In this document: positions 32,216 through 45,200 of the stretch, piece by piece
How the letters are laid out: every line of letters begins with the position of its first letter
Position numbering within the stretch: the first letter of the stretch is position 1
Source: Stichopus chloronotus
Taxonomy: Eukaryota; Echinodermata; Holothuroidea; Aspidochirotida; Stichopodidae
DNA: 64,000 bases
NCBI GenBank assembly: GCA_021234535.1
Contig: CM037840.1
Location: forward strand, 24,275,559-24,339,558
Reading direction: 5' to 3'
The notes under the pieces: model-generated
Database searches by the model: none
The model's input: only the letters and a program-made list of their open reading frames with translations
What the model was told of the DNA's origin: nothing
Translations under genes and position numbers: made by a program

Positions 32216-33614
32216 ATTTTGCATACAATTGTCAACTTCTTGGGCAAAGATATATTCAATCTTGATGGCATTGTTACACTTCTGTACCTTGGTCAGCAAA
32301 TGTATGTATTAAATAGGGAAGCATGAAGCAAAGGAAAGTATTTGATAGAATCATTTAAAATCTGGTGAATCTGTTAAAATACAAATTGTCTCCACTCAAT
32401 CCCAGGACTGTAGCATTTTAGACCATTTGCAAATAGGAGGCTCAGAGTGCTTCTGCCTTTATTCTTTTTGATGATCAACTCATAAATGACTGCCCTAAAA
32501 CTTGTAAACCACAACAAAAAACCCATTTAGATTTTGAAATGCTCCATGTCAACCAACGAGGTACACTTGCTCCAGCTGTACACCTCGCAGTAACTGACAA
32601 AACCTGCTGCAAACTTGTGATGGCAATGTGTATTGTGTTGTGTGAAACAAATTCACATGTGAAGTGAGACATTGAAGGTACATAAAACAATGTTGAAAGG
32701 ACTGCACAGTCATACACAACTATTAGGACCCTCTGTGCACTGGCACGCTCATCATTGGACAATCCAAACAGAAGTTTCCTTGCACATTCATTGGCTCACA
32801 AAATAGTTGGTACAGTATGATGCTGTTCTGCATAAAATAAGGACTGACAATGCATATTTTTTCTTTTGCCAATTTCAACGTAACATAAGAAAAGGAACTG
32901 TCAAAACGGGGAAGAGGGAATGTACATTGGTAAACTGTAGGCATGTAAACCCAGGTGATTACAAAATTTACAGAGGGGAATCGTGGCAAGATGAAGCAGT
33001 CATGGGTTGGAGGAGGTAAATCAAACAAGTGTGAATATAAAAAGATGAATGAAATCTAAGAATACATGTTAGCTATGTTGAATGTCAGTTACAAGAAAAG
33101 ATAAAAAGTATATACAGACTTTCTTTGTGGTGCAAATACAAAACAAAGGAGCTTTATAAGCAAACCACAGGATGTGTTTCCATCACAGCAAAGTTACAAT
33201 GTTCAAATTTCCTTCCTCAAATTTAGATTGGCTTAATGCCATCCAATGGAAAGCACAGGCCTTTTTCAAATAAAACATTTGTAACGTTCTCTCCAGGAAA
33301 AAAAAATTTATGAATGTCATATGTTGTAAAGCTTTTGGTATGATTAAGGAAACAAGTAAAACAGAAAGAAAAATGCCAAAATATTTACTGAAATCTTAAA
33401 AGTTTTCAAAAATAAGGGAAACTTGTCCAATGTGTGAGGATATAACAACATAGTTTCCTGGGAGATCCTTTTGGGTGTTGGTAAGTTGAGAAGGGAGAAA
33501 GGGTTAGGTGCGAACCACCAAACAGCCACAGTTTTAGTTTCCACTAAAGGTAAGCAGATAATTTTCACTGAAATCACAGTTTCAACAATTCTAGTTTTCT
33601 TAAATGTTAGTTTA

Positions 33615-33775
33615 ACAGGTGCTGTGACCGAGTGGATAAATGTGGTGACATTTTCAGCAATGGAGCATAGTTACAGGGAGCTTTGGGGTTCTGACCCTGG
33701 CGGGGTCACTGTAAGCTTTTTCAGTTGTTGTCTAAGAGTAACATAAGGTTTTTTTCACCTGAATTGACCTTGTGA
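33615..33775 (+). mobile_element. tRNA-Leu/Ser-like SINE or tRNA pseudogene
   Basis: GTGCTGTGACCGAGTGG (A box at 33625-33635) is followed 53 bases later by GGGTTCTGACCCTGG (degenerate B box at 33686-33700). The long A-to-B spacing fits a class II tRNA (Leu or Ser) with a variable arm. The T-loop is mutated and no CCA or clean acceptor stem closes, so it is not a functional tRNA. A short unrelated tail follows. Confidence 0.5.
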
Positions 33776-34053
33776 AAAAAGATACCAAATTTGATAAGAA
33801 ATCGTTAAATTGGTAGTCACCAGACATGAAGCAGTAATATATGCCACAGGCTTCCTCAACATGTGTGTGGTCACTCAGTGCTGTAAAATGACTACCCTTT
33901 GAGACCACAATATCATTATTGGTTTTTCAAAATTCACCCAAAGAAAAGAAAAATGCTTCCACTGCAAGAGAAACACCTCCTTGAGGAGTTTTGAGTGAGG
34001 CATAAATCACTGCCAGACATCGACCGTAACTGAAGAGAGCCAACAAATAAAAC

Positions 34054-34059
34054 TTTATT
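34054..34059 (-). terminator. possible polyadenylation signal of the PTDSS1-like gene
   Basis: AATAAA on the minus strand, 2.1 kb past the stop codon. It is the first exact hexamer I noticed downstream. A closer variant signal could be the real one. Confidence 0.25.
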
Positions 34060-36137
34060 TCCAATTATCCAAGTTTGACAGTTCAACAGGTGATGCAGTA
34101 CAGAGTTAATATGCAGCTGTAGATACCATTGACAGGTCTAAACATACATTATAATGCCAGGACTGTCAGCTGAGTGACACTTCATTGAGAAAATGACTAC
34201 AGGTCACAAAATTGACCGCTGAGGAGGACTTTGAAGCAAGTTTCATTTCTATTCAAAGTTGGTCACTAAAAAAAGAGAGAAAAAACTGAAAGAGATAACA
34301 AACACCACAAAAGTGTTAACATGGCGGTCTTCTTCTCAGCCACAGTAATTTATAAGGGTTTCCAGATATCTATCACCTTGAGGTAAAATCAACAGGCTTC
34401 AGCTAAAGGACTGAACTTCAAATTCAAGATTAAATTTGAAGTAACCATTTTTTTCCTGAGTTGCAGTATTTACATAAGCTTTCTTTACTTAACCTCAACT
34501 GACCTTTGACCTCAGAGATAAATGATAGTGTTTAGCTACTGTTAACTTACTTGAGGTATCATGTTTACCAGGCAAGGTAGTATCAAGTTGCATGTTATAA
34601 TAGATCCCTTTTACCGTCAGCAAATGTATGAAAACCAACACAAAATCACCAATTGCACGAATAGTTTTTAAGTTATCATGGTTTGGACTGCCATGTGGAT
34701 TCAAAAATGCTGTCCAAATAGGAGCTACCAACATTCAGACAGGAAATGCATCAAATCAATCAATATAACTTCATTTGCATATTTGTCTTTAAATATGCAT
34801 CATTACATAATGTTAATCATTAGCATTACTATTTCTATTTTAATTACTCCCTACTGAAAAATACGGAAGATACATAAATGTGAAAACAAACATTTTGGAA
34901 ATTCCCAAATTATGTTGCATGATTTTCCCCTCTTCTAGCTAAGTGGATTAAGAAATATTGCAAAATTTATGCACTAGAAACATTTAGCTTCAATATCAGG
35001 TCTTTGTTCTTTCCGTCTGGACTACACCAACAATGGCAACGAAATCCACACTTAATTCACCTAACTGAAAATTAGTCCGAGGACAGGATGGCAACTAGTC
35101 AGCTAAAAAAATCATACTTTACAAAATCTGAAGCTAAAATATCCATTGAAAGTGGTGTACATGCAACCACATACTTGCACAACTTCACAGACACGTGTTC
35201 AAAAGAAGCTTCAGAGTTCAAATTCACCACTTCCATGCAAGTCTGGCAGAAGTGGTCCCTTCACTGGCTACCAGTGTCAGTCATATTTTGAGTGTAACAA
35301 CCACTTGCATCAGAACTGTGGACAAAGAGACATCTAGCATTGCTCGTTAGTTGAGAGAAAAGTGCCTTCATATATTGATCCACTATACTATCCACTTTGC
35401 CAGAAAATTCACAAAGAGATAAAAAAAAAATAGATTGTTTAAATGATAAAATGATCTTTGAGCATCAAGTCTCCCAATTGGCTTTTCATATGCTCAGATT
35501 ATTTTGGCCTCAAGAGAAAATGACATGATTTTCATGGACTTTTATGCCCAAGTTAGGTCAATAGGTGCGATTTCCATGATCTCAACACACTGAGAGTAGA
35601 GAAGATGATGACTGACTTCTGAAAGCTTGTCATAAATCCCACGTACAGTCACTTCCGAGGGAGGCGATCTCGATAGTCACTCACAGTATTAGTGACTGGT
35701 AACATGTCTTTCATTGTATAATTGCAGCAGGAAAGGACATGAAAGGTAAATTTCAGTGAAATCACTCAACGAATGGACATTAATACAATTCTACACAATA
35801 AGTTTGACTGCCATTGGAGAAAATTTCAAAGGCAGCAAAGTCAAATAGCACCCCATCCCCCTGAATATCTCAACAACTAGATTTCTCCACTGAGACAATA
35901 CCACAAGACGAGACTAGATTCTTGGCCAAGGACGACTGCCCAAGTTTGACCAGCCTGGAGTGATTTTCATTCACGTGACAGGAACCACAGCAATATAAAA
36001 GAGTCACCAGTTCCAAGTTGTACCAATACCACAGGAACGACTTACTCGTGACTATCAAAGCAAACCATCTCACCCAGTCTGAACACATTTTGCAACTTTT
36101 GGTTCTCCTTATCAGGTTGTCTGGAAAATGTCTGTCT

Positions 36138-36299
36138 TTAATCTTGAATGTACCTGGCTAGGTCACTGTTGGTGGGGCTGTTGCTTGTGCCTCTACGCTT
36201 CCTGATTGAGGACCTGGTGTTACTACTGACACTGCTTTGATATATGTAGTCTTCTTCCGACTTGTCGAAACCTGGGTTGTGCTTGGATTCGCGCTCTTT
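36138..36299 (-). CDS. PTDSS1: PTDSS1-like exon 13 (C-terminal tail)
   Basis: 53 codons plus TAA (36138-36140). Hydrophilic tail with [15 protein letters not shown] and RKRRGTS; cytosolic by analogy with PSS1. Acceptor TTTATTCAG|AAA, phase 0. Confidence 0.9.
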   Translation of the reverse strand, partial: KERESKHNPGFDKSEEDYIYQSSVSSNTRSSIRKRRGTSNSPTNSDLARYIQD

Positions 36300-39200
36300 C
36301 TGAATAAACAAAGCGAAATGAAAAAGCCCGTGTCTTAGTCGGATGCAGAAAGTTCAAAGTTCAAAATGAAAACAAAATGTCTAAAGCTGTGATTTCAACT
36401 GCAGTGAAAGAAGAAGCGTTAGTTGTGATACACATTTTAGGCAACATTTAACACTTTGTTCTTAAAACAGGCAGTGTAAGCACAACTCCCCAGCAGACCT
36501 GTGACAAAAAATGATGTACCACTAGCAAACACAGTCAGGAACAGAAAGTTCCCCAGTATTCAGAAAACAAACTGAATATTTGAATTTTTCTTATCTTGAT
36601 TTCCCAAACTTATTATTCATGAGTATGAGAATTATGTGTCTCACTTGCTTTAGCTTGATCATGGACTGTTATTTGGATACAGGTCATCGATGTTTATCCT
36701 CACAGTGCAGGTTGACAATGATGACACTTGACCAACAACATTCCATGTTCAAAGCAAAAATCTGTTGAGGATTTATTCTTGCACCTGATTTCCAAGAATC
36801 AAGTGTAAGAAGTTATGAAAAATGATACATCACAGCTACCTGTTCTCCTTGATCGAGCTGTTACAATAAACACCAGAAGTAAAATGAGTGGGTAAGGATG
36901 CGAGAGAAAAGGTGCCTGTTGGCTACCAACTTTTCAACTCATAACCTTACCATCCAAGCTCCTCCACTCCAATGAAAGAGGAAAAGTGAGTAATAGGAGA
37001 GACCATGGGAAAACAATAGACGGATGTTAGCAAGGGGGCAAGGGTAAGCAGGAAAGGGGTTGGCGGAAGGCCGAGGAAAAACGAAGGTAGAAGATCCAGA
37101 GACCAATGCAGCAGACTTACCGCGATCTTTTTCCTCTGCTTGGTGAAGAAGAACCACAAGATGTACAAACAGATGAGCACCATCCCCATCTAAAAGGAAA
37201 AACAACAAAAAGAATGACAGAACTGAATGAAAATAACAGGAACTCAACACTAAACTTGCAGACATCTCTGAGGTTAACTCCAAGGTGTAAAAACCATTGG
37301 AATATCTTCACAGTAGTTAGGTAGTGCAAGGCCTTTCCTTGTGTCCCTTCTCTTGCATCAGAATAAAGGCAGATCCAGCTTTTCTCTGGCTGAATCTTAT
37401 GTTAAAGGAGCATAGGGCACTGCAAAATACATGTTACATAACTTTTTGCTCTTTCTTTCCTCAAATCTACCTGCAGAGTCCAGGTAAACATTGATAACAT
37501 TCAACCAAACAACTATTCATGTGCAAGCTAGCGGGAAGCATAAAAGACATACTCATGAATATTATCTTGCAAGCTAGAAGATAAGAAAATTCAAATATTG
37601 ATGCCTTTATTGATGCCTTTCTTGCTACTGGGGCGCTCTCTAAAAAAATTGCCACTGGCAGATCATTTTTTACCACAAATCTGTTAAACAGGTATGTTTC
37701 AACTCAATTTGGAGAAAGAAATTTATGTAAGATGTATTTTACAATGCCCTATGCTCCTTTAATAGCCACGGTGTCTGCATGACATGAAATACAGATCTAT
37801 GCAATATTTTTACATAATCACTTTGTTAAATGTTAACACCTATCTTTGAGCTCTGTTTAGATCTGCTTACCTGGACTAGTAGCCAGAGGATGACATTGGT
37901 GAAGATGGTTTGAGAAAACACGTCGTGACCGTGTTTGATGCTGATCATGAACTCCAGGAGAGTTATAGCTCTAAGAGGGGAAAAAAAAACAAAATAGACG
38001 ATACACATCAGAAACAGAGAAGAATCTTGGAGGATGTTAAAAAGCACTGAGAGATCTGTGGAGCCTTTCACCAATTTCTGGAAGGACATTTCAGGAAGGA
38101 CATTTCAAGAACAAGCATTCCACACTATGCATGACTTCACTGAGCAAAGACAGGGTGGACTGACACACTGGGTACACTGTCATTGCAACGTAACTCTTGA
38201 GTCTAAGCAGAATGAGGTTATAAAAGATAAAAAAATTCATAACATGTACGGTAAACAGCCCGGACAATGTCACATTTAAAAGCAACCTTCTCTTATATGG
38301 GCTTGTCTGGGTTTAACCTGATTTTTTTTCTTTTAACTATGTGACTGGTGCATCACAAGACTCCAGACTGTATATATTACATATAATGTTATATTATTAT
38401 TACTCCAAAACTTACATAGTGCGCTATTCAAAATTAAAATGCTCTAAGGTGCTGAAGAACAAAGGGATTAAAATATTAAACTTACAAAATACAAAGCACA
38501 TTACAAAACTTAAAACCAGTAAAAAGACGATAAGATGGCAAAGACACAAGTGACAAGAAAAAACAAGCTACCGGCTAACAGATAAGACATCTAAGCAATT
38601 AAAAATTAAGTATTAAAATCACAAAGTACAGAGTACATTCATAAAACAAGTAAAAGCAAGTAAAACACGTCTTATACCTGACGAAGTGTAACACCAATTC
38701 ATGAAGCAAAAGACTCCTTCCTTTAATAATAATTGGAAGACAAATGAGGAATACTTACGTGAAGACCCAAAGCTGTGTCCCCACTCTTTTGCACATAGGG
38801 TCTGTGACATAAGTGTAATATTGCCTAGAGAAGTAAAAATTAACAAAAACTTAAACTAGGACCCACGTGGATGAATAACAATGAACATTAAAAGTGTCAA
38901 ACTCTATGAGCCAACTCCTATGTACTGTTGGCATTGAACTGCTTTGGCAAACACAAGTGAATAACTTTGACCTAGATGTAGAAATATTGAGAAGCCTGCT
39001 CACAGCTAGAAAGAGCAGTCACATGGATAGAGGGAAGAAGACAAATACTAAGACAGACATTGTACTCGTAATTGTGATTGTAACAATGAAATTATAATAT
39101 TTATTTTAAGACTGAAAGGGGTACAACTGGTCCTATATTGGTGAACACAAGCACCAACTCCCTCAATATGTGCAGCCATATAACAAATGCACAGTGCATG

Positions 39201-42200
39201 TTTGATCAACTTAGCAAAACAATCTGTTTATCAACTGAGGTTTTTGAGTTTGTCCAAAACTTTTACTACCCTTCTATGTAAGACATGTGAGTATCTTAGA
39301 TGCTGCCAAGTACGGTTCGGTGGTATCCCGGTATCCAAGTCAGTAACAGTATTCACAGTACTGGTATTTGCAGAACCCGTGGTAGAATGTGTTTGTGCGA
39401 GTACTGATACTCAGCAGTGAAAGCACTATACGATGCACATACAGTGGTGTGTGCTCAATGGTCCACAGACCTTGTATCAAGAAATTTACATTGTTTGTGT
39501 TCATAAGCAGTATTGACAGCGAATTTGCATTTCTGGGGTTTCAACAAAACAAGTTTTCAAGTATTTTATGAAACGAAATAGTTTGTAAGTAATGTACACT
39601 AATCAGATCAACTAAGTTAAGAATGTAATGCTGAGAGGCTACTTGTCATTGAAGTTTTAGACCACAAGTGGCGAGTGGGGATGTTGACACGTGATCAAAT
39701 CGGCAAAAATGTGGACACTGATTTAGTTGATGTGTACAGTACTGCTCTCAAAACTAGCTGAAGTTGCATAAATGAAACTTTTTTACCACCGTTTCGTGGC
39801 GTTTTTTTTTGTCGATGCATTAACTTGCAGACATGAATGTAAATTACTGCATTACTACCACAGTATATAGCGCACAAAACCTTGATTTCTCACATTTGAA
39901 CATGTGGCCAGTACCGATACTTCAACAAATATCGTGCTGATATGCTGTGAGTACCGGTACTCATTTTCCTGGTACCACCCAACCCTTCTTTTAAGTACTG
40001 CTGCAACCCTTCCTTGACGATCCTCCACCTCTTGGTCTAGCCGTGGCCTATCCTCACCTAACTCAACGCGTATCTGCAGATAAGTTGACACAGATTACCT
40101 CATGCTGGCAAGACAGACAAAAACTTGGCATTGGGAGCAGAAAGGAAAATTTTGTTTGCAATTTTACCTGATTGTCGGAGCCACCATTGCACAGACAATG
40201 AGAATACGGATTATACCGAGCAGGTGATTGGACGGAAATAAGAAGATGTGCTTCAAAAAAAAGGTGTTCAGCTCTGCTAGCTGTAGGAAAAAGAGAATAA
40301 AGCAGATGAGAGAATACAAGGGGGGGGGGTTCAATTAATAAGATGACGACAACAAAAAATAGTGAGAGTTCAGAGTTTTTCTAACCACTGTCGAGGAGAG
40401 TCACGAGCATCTCTTAATTCGTCAAGTTTTTCAGGTGTAGAAAGCAGATCACCGACTGTTGTTGTGTATTAGCAGAGTGTGACCTACTGCATACATGTGG
40501 TCGGTATTGACAACGAGCAGGGGGATGTGAGAGAGCAAAGCCTAGAAAGAGCTGAAGTTAGGTCATCCCTTAACTTGTTTGGTACTTCAACCTCAAAAGA
40601 CACTGATCACAAGGGTTAAAACTAGGAAAAGCTTAATACTAATGTTAAACCAGATCCTAAATTCTGAGCCAGGTACCTACATTTCATAGTCGATCAGGTC
40701 CCTGGGCACTTGAGAATATTAACCAGTTAGGCTACAACTTATTTGTGAAGTCATGATACAACAGGTTGATTTGCTTGTTAAGATAAGAACATGTTTCTAC
40801 ATACAAGTATGATAACAAAAAGATCTCAGTGAGGTATATGGGCTAAATTTGCCACACGTAAAAGGTACATTCCTAATTTTTTTATCCAGGTTTGTGATTT
40901 CCGAGCAAACACTGGTTGATACCAGTTAGTTAATATTTGACACAAATCACACAGGCTGTTCCTCACAATTCCCTCCCCCCCACCCCGTAGCATCGCATAG
41001 CAACATAAAGAATTGACCAAGTGCGTGCCCAGAGGAGAAAAAAGTTGTTAAGCCCCAGGTGACAGGCTGAGATTATAATCCTAATTCAGAGTTGATGTTG
41101 CCATGGTTTTCATGGTTGTCATAGTTACCTGAGTGACCAGCATCATGATGAATATTGCGATGACTCTCATGAAGGAAGATTCCGGATCCAGCCAACGAAC
41201 ATGTGTCCAACTGTAAGGGTGAGAAAGAAGGACAAAGTAAGTATATACAGTAATGTACCATATGAACGTTGAAAAGGCACAAATCACTTGGACAGACTGT
41301 AAACAGAAGTAACAACTACAACTGATACACCAGTCAAATGGTTTGCTACTTACAGCAGGTTAAGTGGGCACATAAATGCTATATGGAAAGCAATTGCACA
41401 ATACAATCACAATGCAACATAGGACCATATGGTGTTAAGTTTGACTACATTTTCATCAACACATTCACATATGTTGATGGGGCTCCCATGCGCAATGTGG
41501 TGGTGGTGTCTCCATTGATGTCTAGTCACTGGTGTATGAGTTGTGTGAGCTGCAAGACTGAAAAAAATACTGCGTGCATTGTAATTTAGTGGTGAAAACT
41601 GCACGACTAAACCAACATGGATCACACCTGACTGGTGAACTTAACGTATCAGTATCAGACAAACCAAACCGGTGCACACCACAGAATGAAATTAATACCG
41701 AACATACTTAACGGGTTGAAACCGCAGGACTAGACCATTATCTGACTCGCCTGACGAGCGATGTCTGACATTCCTGACTGGTACAGACCAGGAGACTTAA
41801 CAGATGTGTGACTCGCCTGTCTGTTAGTGAACTGGTGGGAGGGAGGAACTAAACAGATATCAAACTCACCTGACAGGTGTGAACTGCAGGACTGCTCTCT
41901 TGATTTTACCAGAGGTAGTTTTGATGTCCCTGTTGAGAGGAGAAAGATCATCACAAGGTTAACAAATAGGACAGAGAATTTCGCAGAATGTTGAGATGGG
42001 AGAGCTACAGTAAAGATAAACTTTTTGACTGAAAATAGATAAATGTGAAACAAAACAACAAACCATTTACATATCTGGTATTTGTGTCACATTTTGCTAG
42101 ACAAACTTGCTTTACCATTTGGACTGCACTGAAGAGGTTTCTTTCATAATTTTTAGTGATATTTGCACTAAAAATGACTTAAGTTTCATAAAAATTAGGG

Positions 42201-45200
42201 CATTTTATCCCTTGTTGGTCAAAGCCATATCTAAATAGCAAGTTCTGTTTGGAAGTTATGGATTTAAATTTCACCATTGTGCACTGCATGTGATACCAAG
42301 TCATCCCTGACAAACTAATTAAACATCTTATATATGTCTCTATAACTAATGACTGTCCTTAGGAGAAAAATCATGATAGTTAAAATTTCACCCACTCAAA
42401 GGGAAACAGGGAATTTAGAAGATACCAACATGGCATACAAAGAAAATGGCTTTCATCATCGTTATTAAACCATTCTGGCTCACCAACAAACATCTGCAAA
42501 GGCGTTTTCTCCTCAAAACGTTATGCATGTGATGAGAAATGGGAGACACGTCATTCAAATTTTGAAAAGTTTGGGTGAACAAATTATTGTTGAGCAACAA
42601 AAAACTGAATTTCTATCTGTGAGAAACTTATTTCTTGACGTATTGGCCACTGTCCTTTCTTATTTTGAATAATCTATCATTCTGTCCACAAATATTGGTC
42701 ATTTTCTGCATAGTAAATGCCTTATTTCTCATTAATGCTCAATTTATTGAATTGTTCGCTGGTGTCAAATTGCCATTTTAAATCAGAGATGCCCATGTTG
42801 AGATGATTTTTTCAGAGGGTAAAATTTTCTGACAGGGCCCATTCACTGTCTTAAAGTAGTGCAACCATGTTGAACAGAAATTTTTTACAAGGTGTATAAA
42901 GAACATCGCTTTAAGCCAGTCATATCAAGTATGTAAGCCTACAATTATTTCTTATCCTGGGGGGTTTGAGATTTTGGCTCAGTTAAATGAATTTATACTA
43001 AAAAGCAGAAATTCATTTTTTTCCAGAGAAAATTATGTATAATGAAGGAGACTTAAGTATGCGGGAGATTCGGATAGCTTAACAAATGAAAAGCAGATGA
43101 CCAGAAAATGGTGACACCAGCTCAATTTGGATGACTTGGCCAGCCTTGTCCAATATAGAATGTCATTTCCAAAGAAGAACAAAGAAAATTTGCTGTAATT
43201 TGCTGGTGTTACATAATATTTACAAGTAACCATTAAGCAACTCAAACTCCTTACAGACAATACATTAATTTAGACTTTAAAACAAATGCAGTAAAAAAAA
43301 ACAAAAAAATCTGCTTTCATTTAAAAACCCCTCAACTTGTCATTGACATATTCCTTTATCTTAGTGTTTACATATTCCTGTATTTTAGTGTTGACATATT
43401 CCTGTATCTTAGTGTTGACATATTCCTGTATCTTAGTGTTGACATATTCCGGTATCTTAGTGTTTTCCAAGAATTTGTCACAGAAATTTGATACAAGAGA
43501 AAATTTTCTCTAACATGAAATTTCAAGATACCCTCACTAGATGTACCATTCTCTTTCAACAAGTAAATCATGTCATAAACATATTCCAATAAGTAGACAT
43601 AATGAGGTTCTTTTCTAAAATCCCATAGGACATCTTGATCACAGTGCTATTGACCTATATGAGTGGGATCATGACAAATACCAACACTACCGTATAGAAC
43701 TTCATTGACTTTGTTCAGAAGTGGTATACATTCAACAAATGTATTGTGCTAGCAATTTTAATAAAAGAAAATATGTACTTACTATGGAACAGCTATTGCT
43801 AAAATACTTAAAGCCCACCAGAGCAAAAACTGCCCCAAAATGGGGGAGACAAGGAAGATGGGGGTGTCCAAGGGTGCTTTAATTGTGCTGCTCTGACTGT
43901 ATGAATCGGTGATTTGCGTACAATGTATTGAAGGGACAATACATTGTGAGAGCATCTCTATATTAATCGAACTAAAATGAGACCTTTCACTACAAAGACA
44001 ACACTTGCATCTGGGCTACGAAAATGATCAATTTGAAGCTATCACGTTTTTAGATGAATGCATCGATAAACCGACTGACATTCCATAGAAATGATTACTT
44101 CAAACTAAAAACCTGATGACATTCATAACTACACAAACCTATGGCATACTGTTACACCTCACAACCACTTATTATTGAAAGAAGTAGAACATCAACCACC
44201 CTGTTGCTAAATTGGTGCTTCCTTCAAGCAAATTGGACTTCTTATTGCAGAACTCAACAATAAATAGAAATAATAAGAGAAGACAGTTGAATCTAATGGG
44301 AGAACCTGTGGCTTGCCACCTCCCTCCTGAGTCACGTCACATCCGTGCGACTGATTTTATCGCTCACTCTAAGGGGCGACGTCCTAACTTGCTTTCACGA
44401 CCCGTGGAGGAAATCAATAAACTCTGAGCAACAATGAATATGCACAGTGACTTCAATCAGTTTTCTCTGAAGTTTAATGTGCGAGCAAGCCAGTGAGTTC
44501 TTGTGTGCAACGTGATAGGTGTCTGGCATGAATTGACTGACTTCCTTGAGTCATGAATAGTGAAGAATAGTGAAGTTCCACAAATAGATTTTGTTTGGAT
44601 TTTAAGCTGTCTTTCATGTTAAGGGCAACAGTCAGCAGTTCTGATCAATACTGGATGGTTTTACTACATGTTAAGCGCAGTTTGTTTATAGTGTTAAGTA
44701 GAGTATAACCAGATTGTACTCTACGACATAAAAAATAAACCAAGTGATACCATGCTCGCTTTTTCTTCATTTTTACATTGAACCTGGTTTTCATCTCACC
44801 TCTGATGTTGTTGCCATTTTGTCTCATTTCTTTAACAATCTTACGTGTATGCAAGGTCATGTTACTTTCACTCTGTATGTATAATCCAACATAACATCAG
44901 CTGTTCCATTTGGTAATGGTAGGTCTGAGGGCGTGTTTTGCTTTCTGTTTCCTTTTGATACGTATAGACTTTATATGCTTAAGTTTTAACCATACGAACT
45001 TTGTCAAGTTGCAAGGCTCCTTGAGACATGACTTCTAATGCAACTTATGGTGACATAAAGCCTAACATTAAACACAATGCGCAATGAACTAATCACTTGA
45101 ACATGGTAAACATGGTGGCACTAAATAATATGTTGCCCTCTCTATATTGAAGTAAACACAAGATTGAATGTGTAGAAATCATTTTTACAACTTCTGGGGA

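Larger units (their letters stand above)
28962..36137. other. intergenic between convergent MRPS14 and the PTDSS1-like gene
   Basis: 7.2 kb that includes the two 3' UTRs. It holds a 16-base G run (31173-31188), a cluster of GCTCACTT/AAGTGAGC hairpins (31955-32215) and a tRNA-like SINE (33615-33775). The open frame at 29417-29614 (+) and others here match nothing I know. Confidence 0.6.

Noticed and set aside
44212..44427. 71-codon open frame in PTDSS1-like intron 6
   Set aside because: It looks somewhat protein-like ([19 protein letters not shown]) but matches no family I know and has no context; not annotated as a gene.
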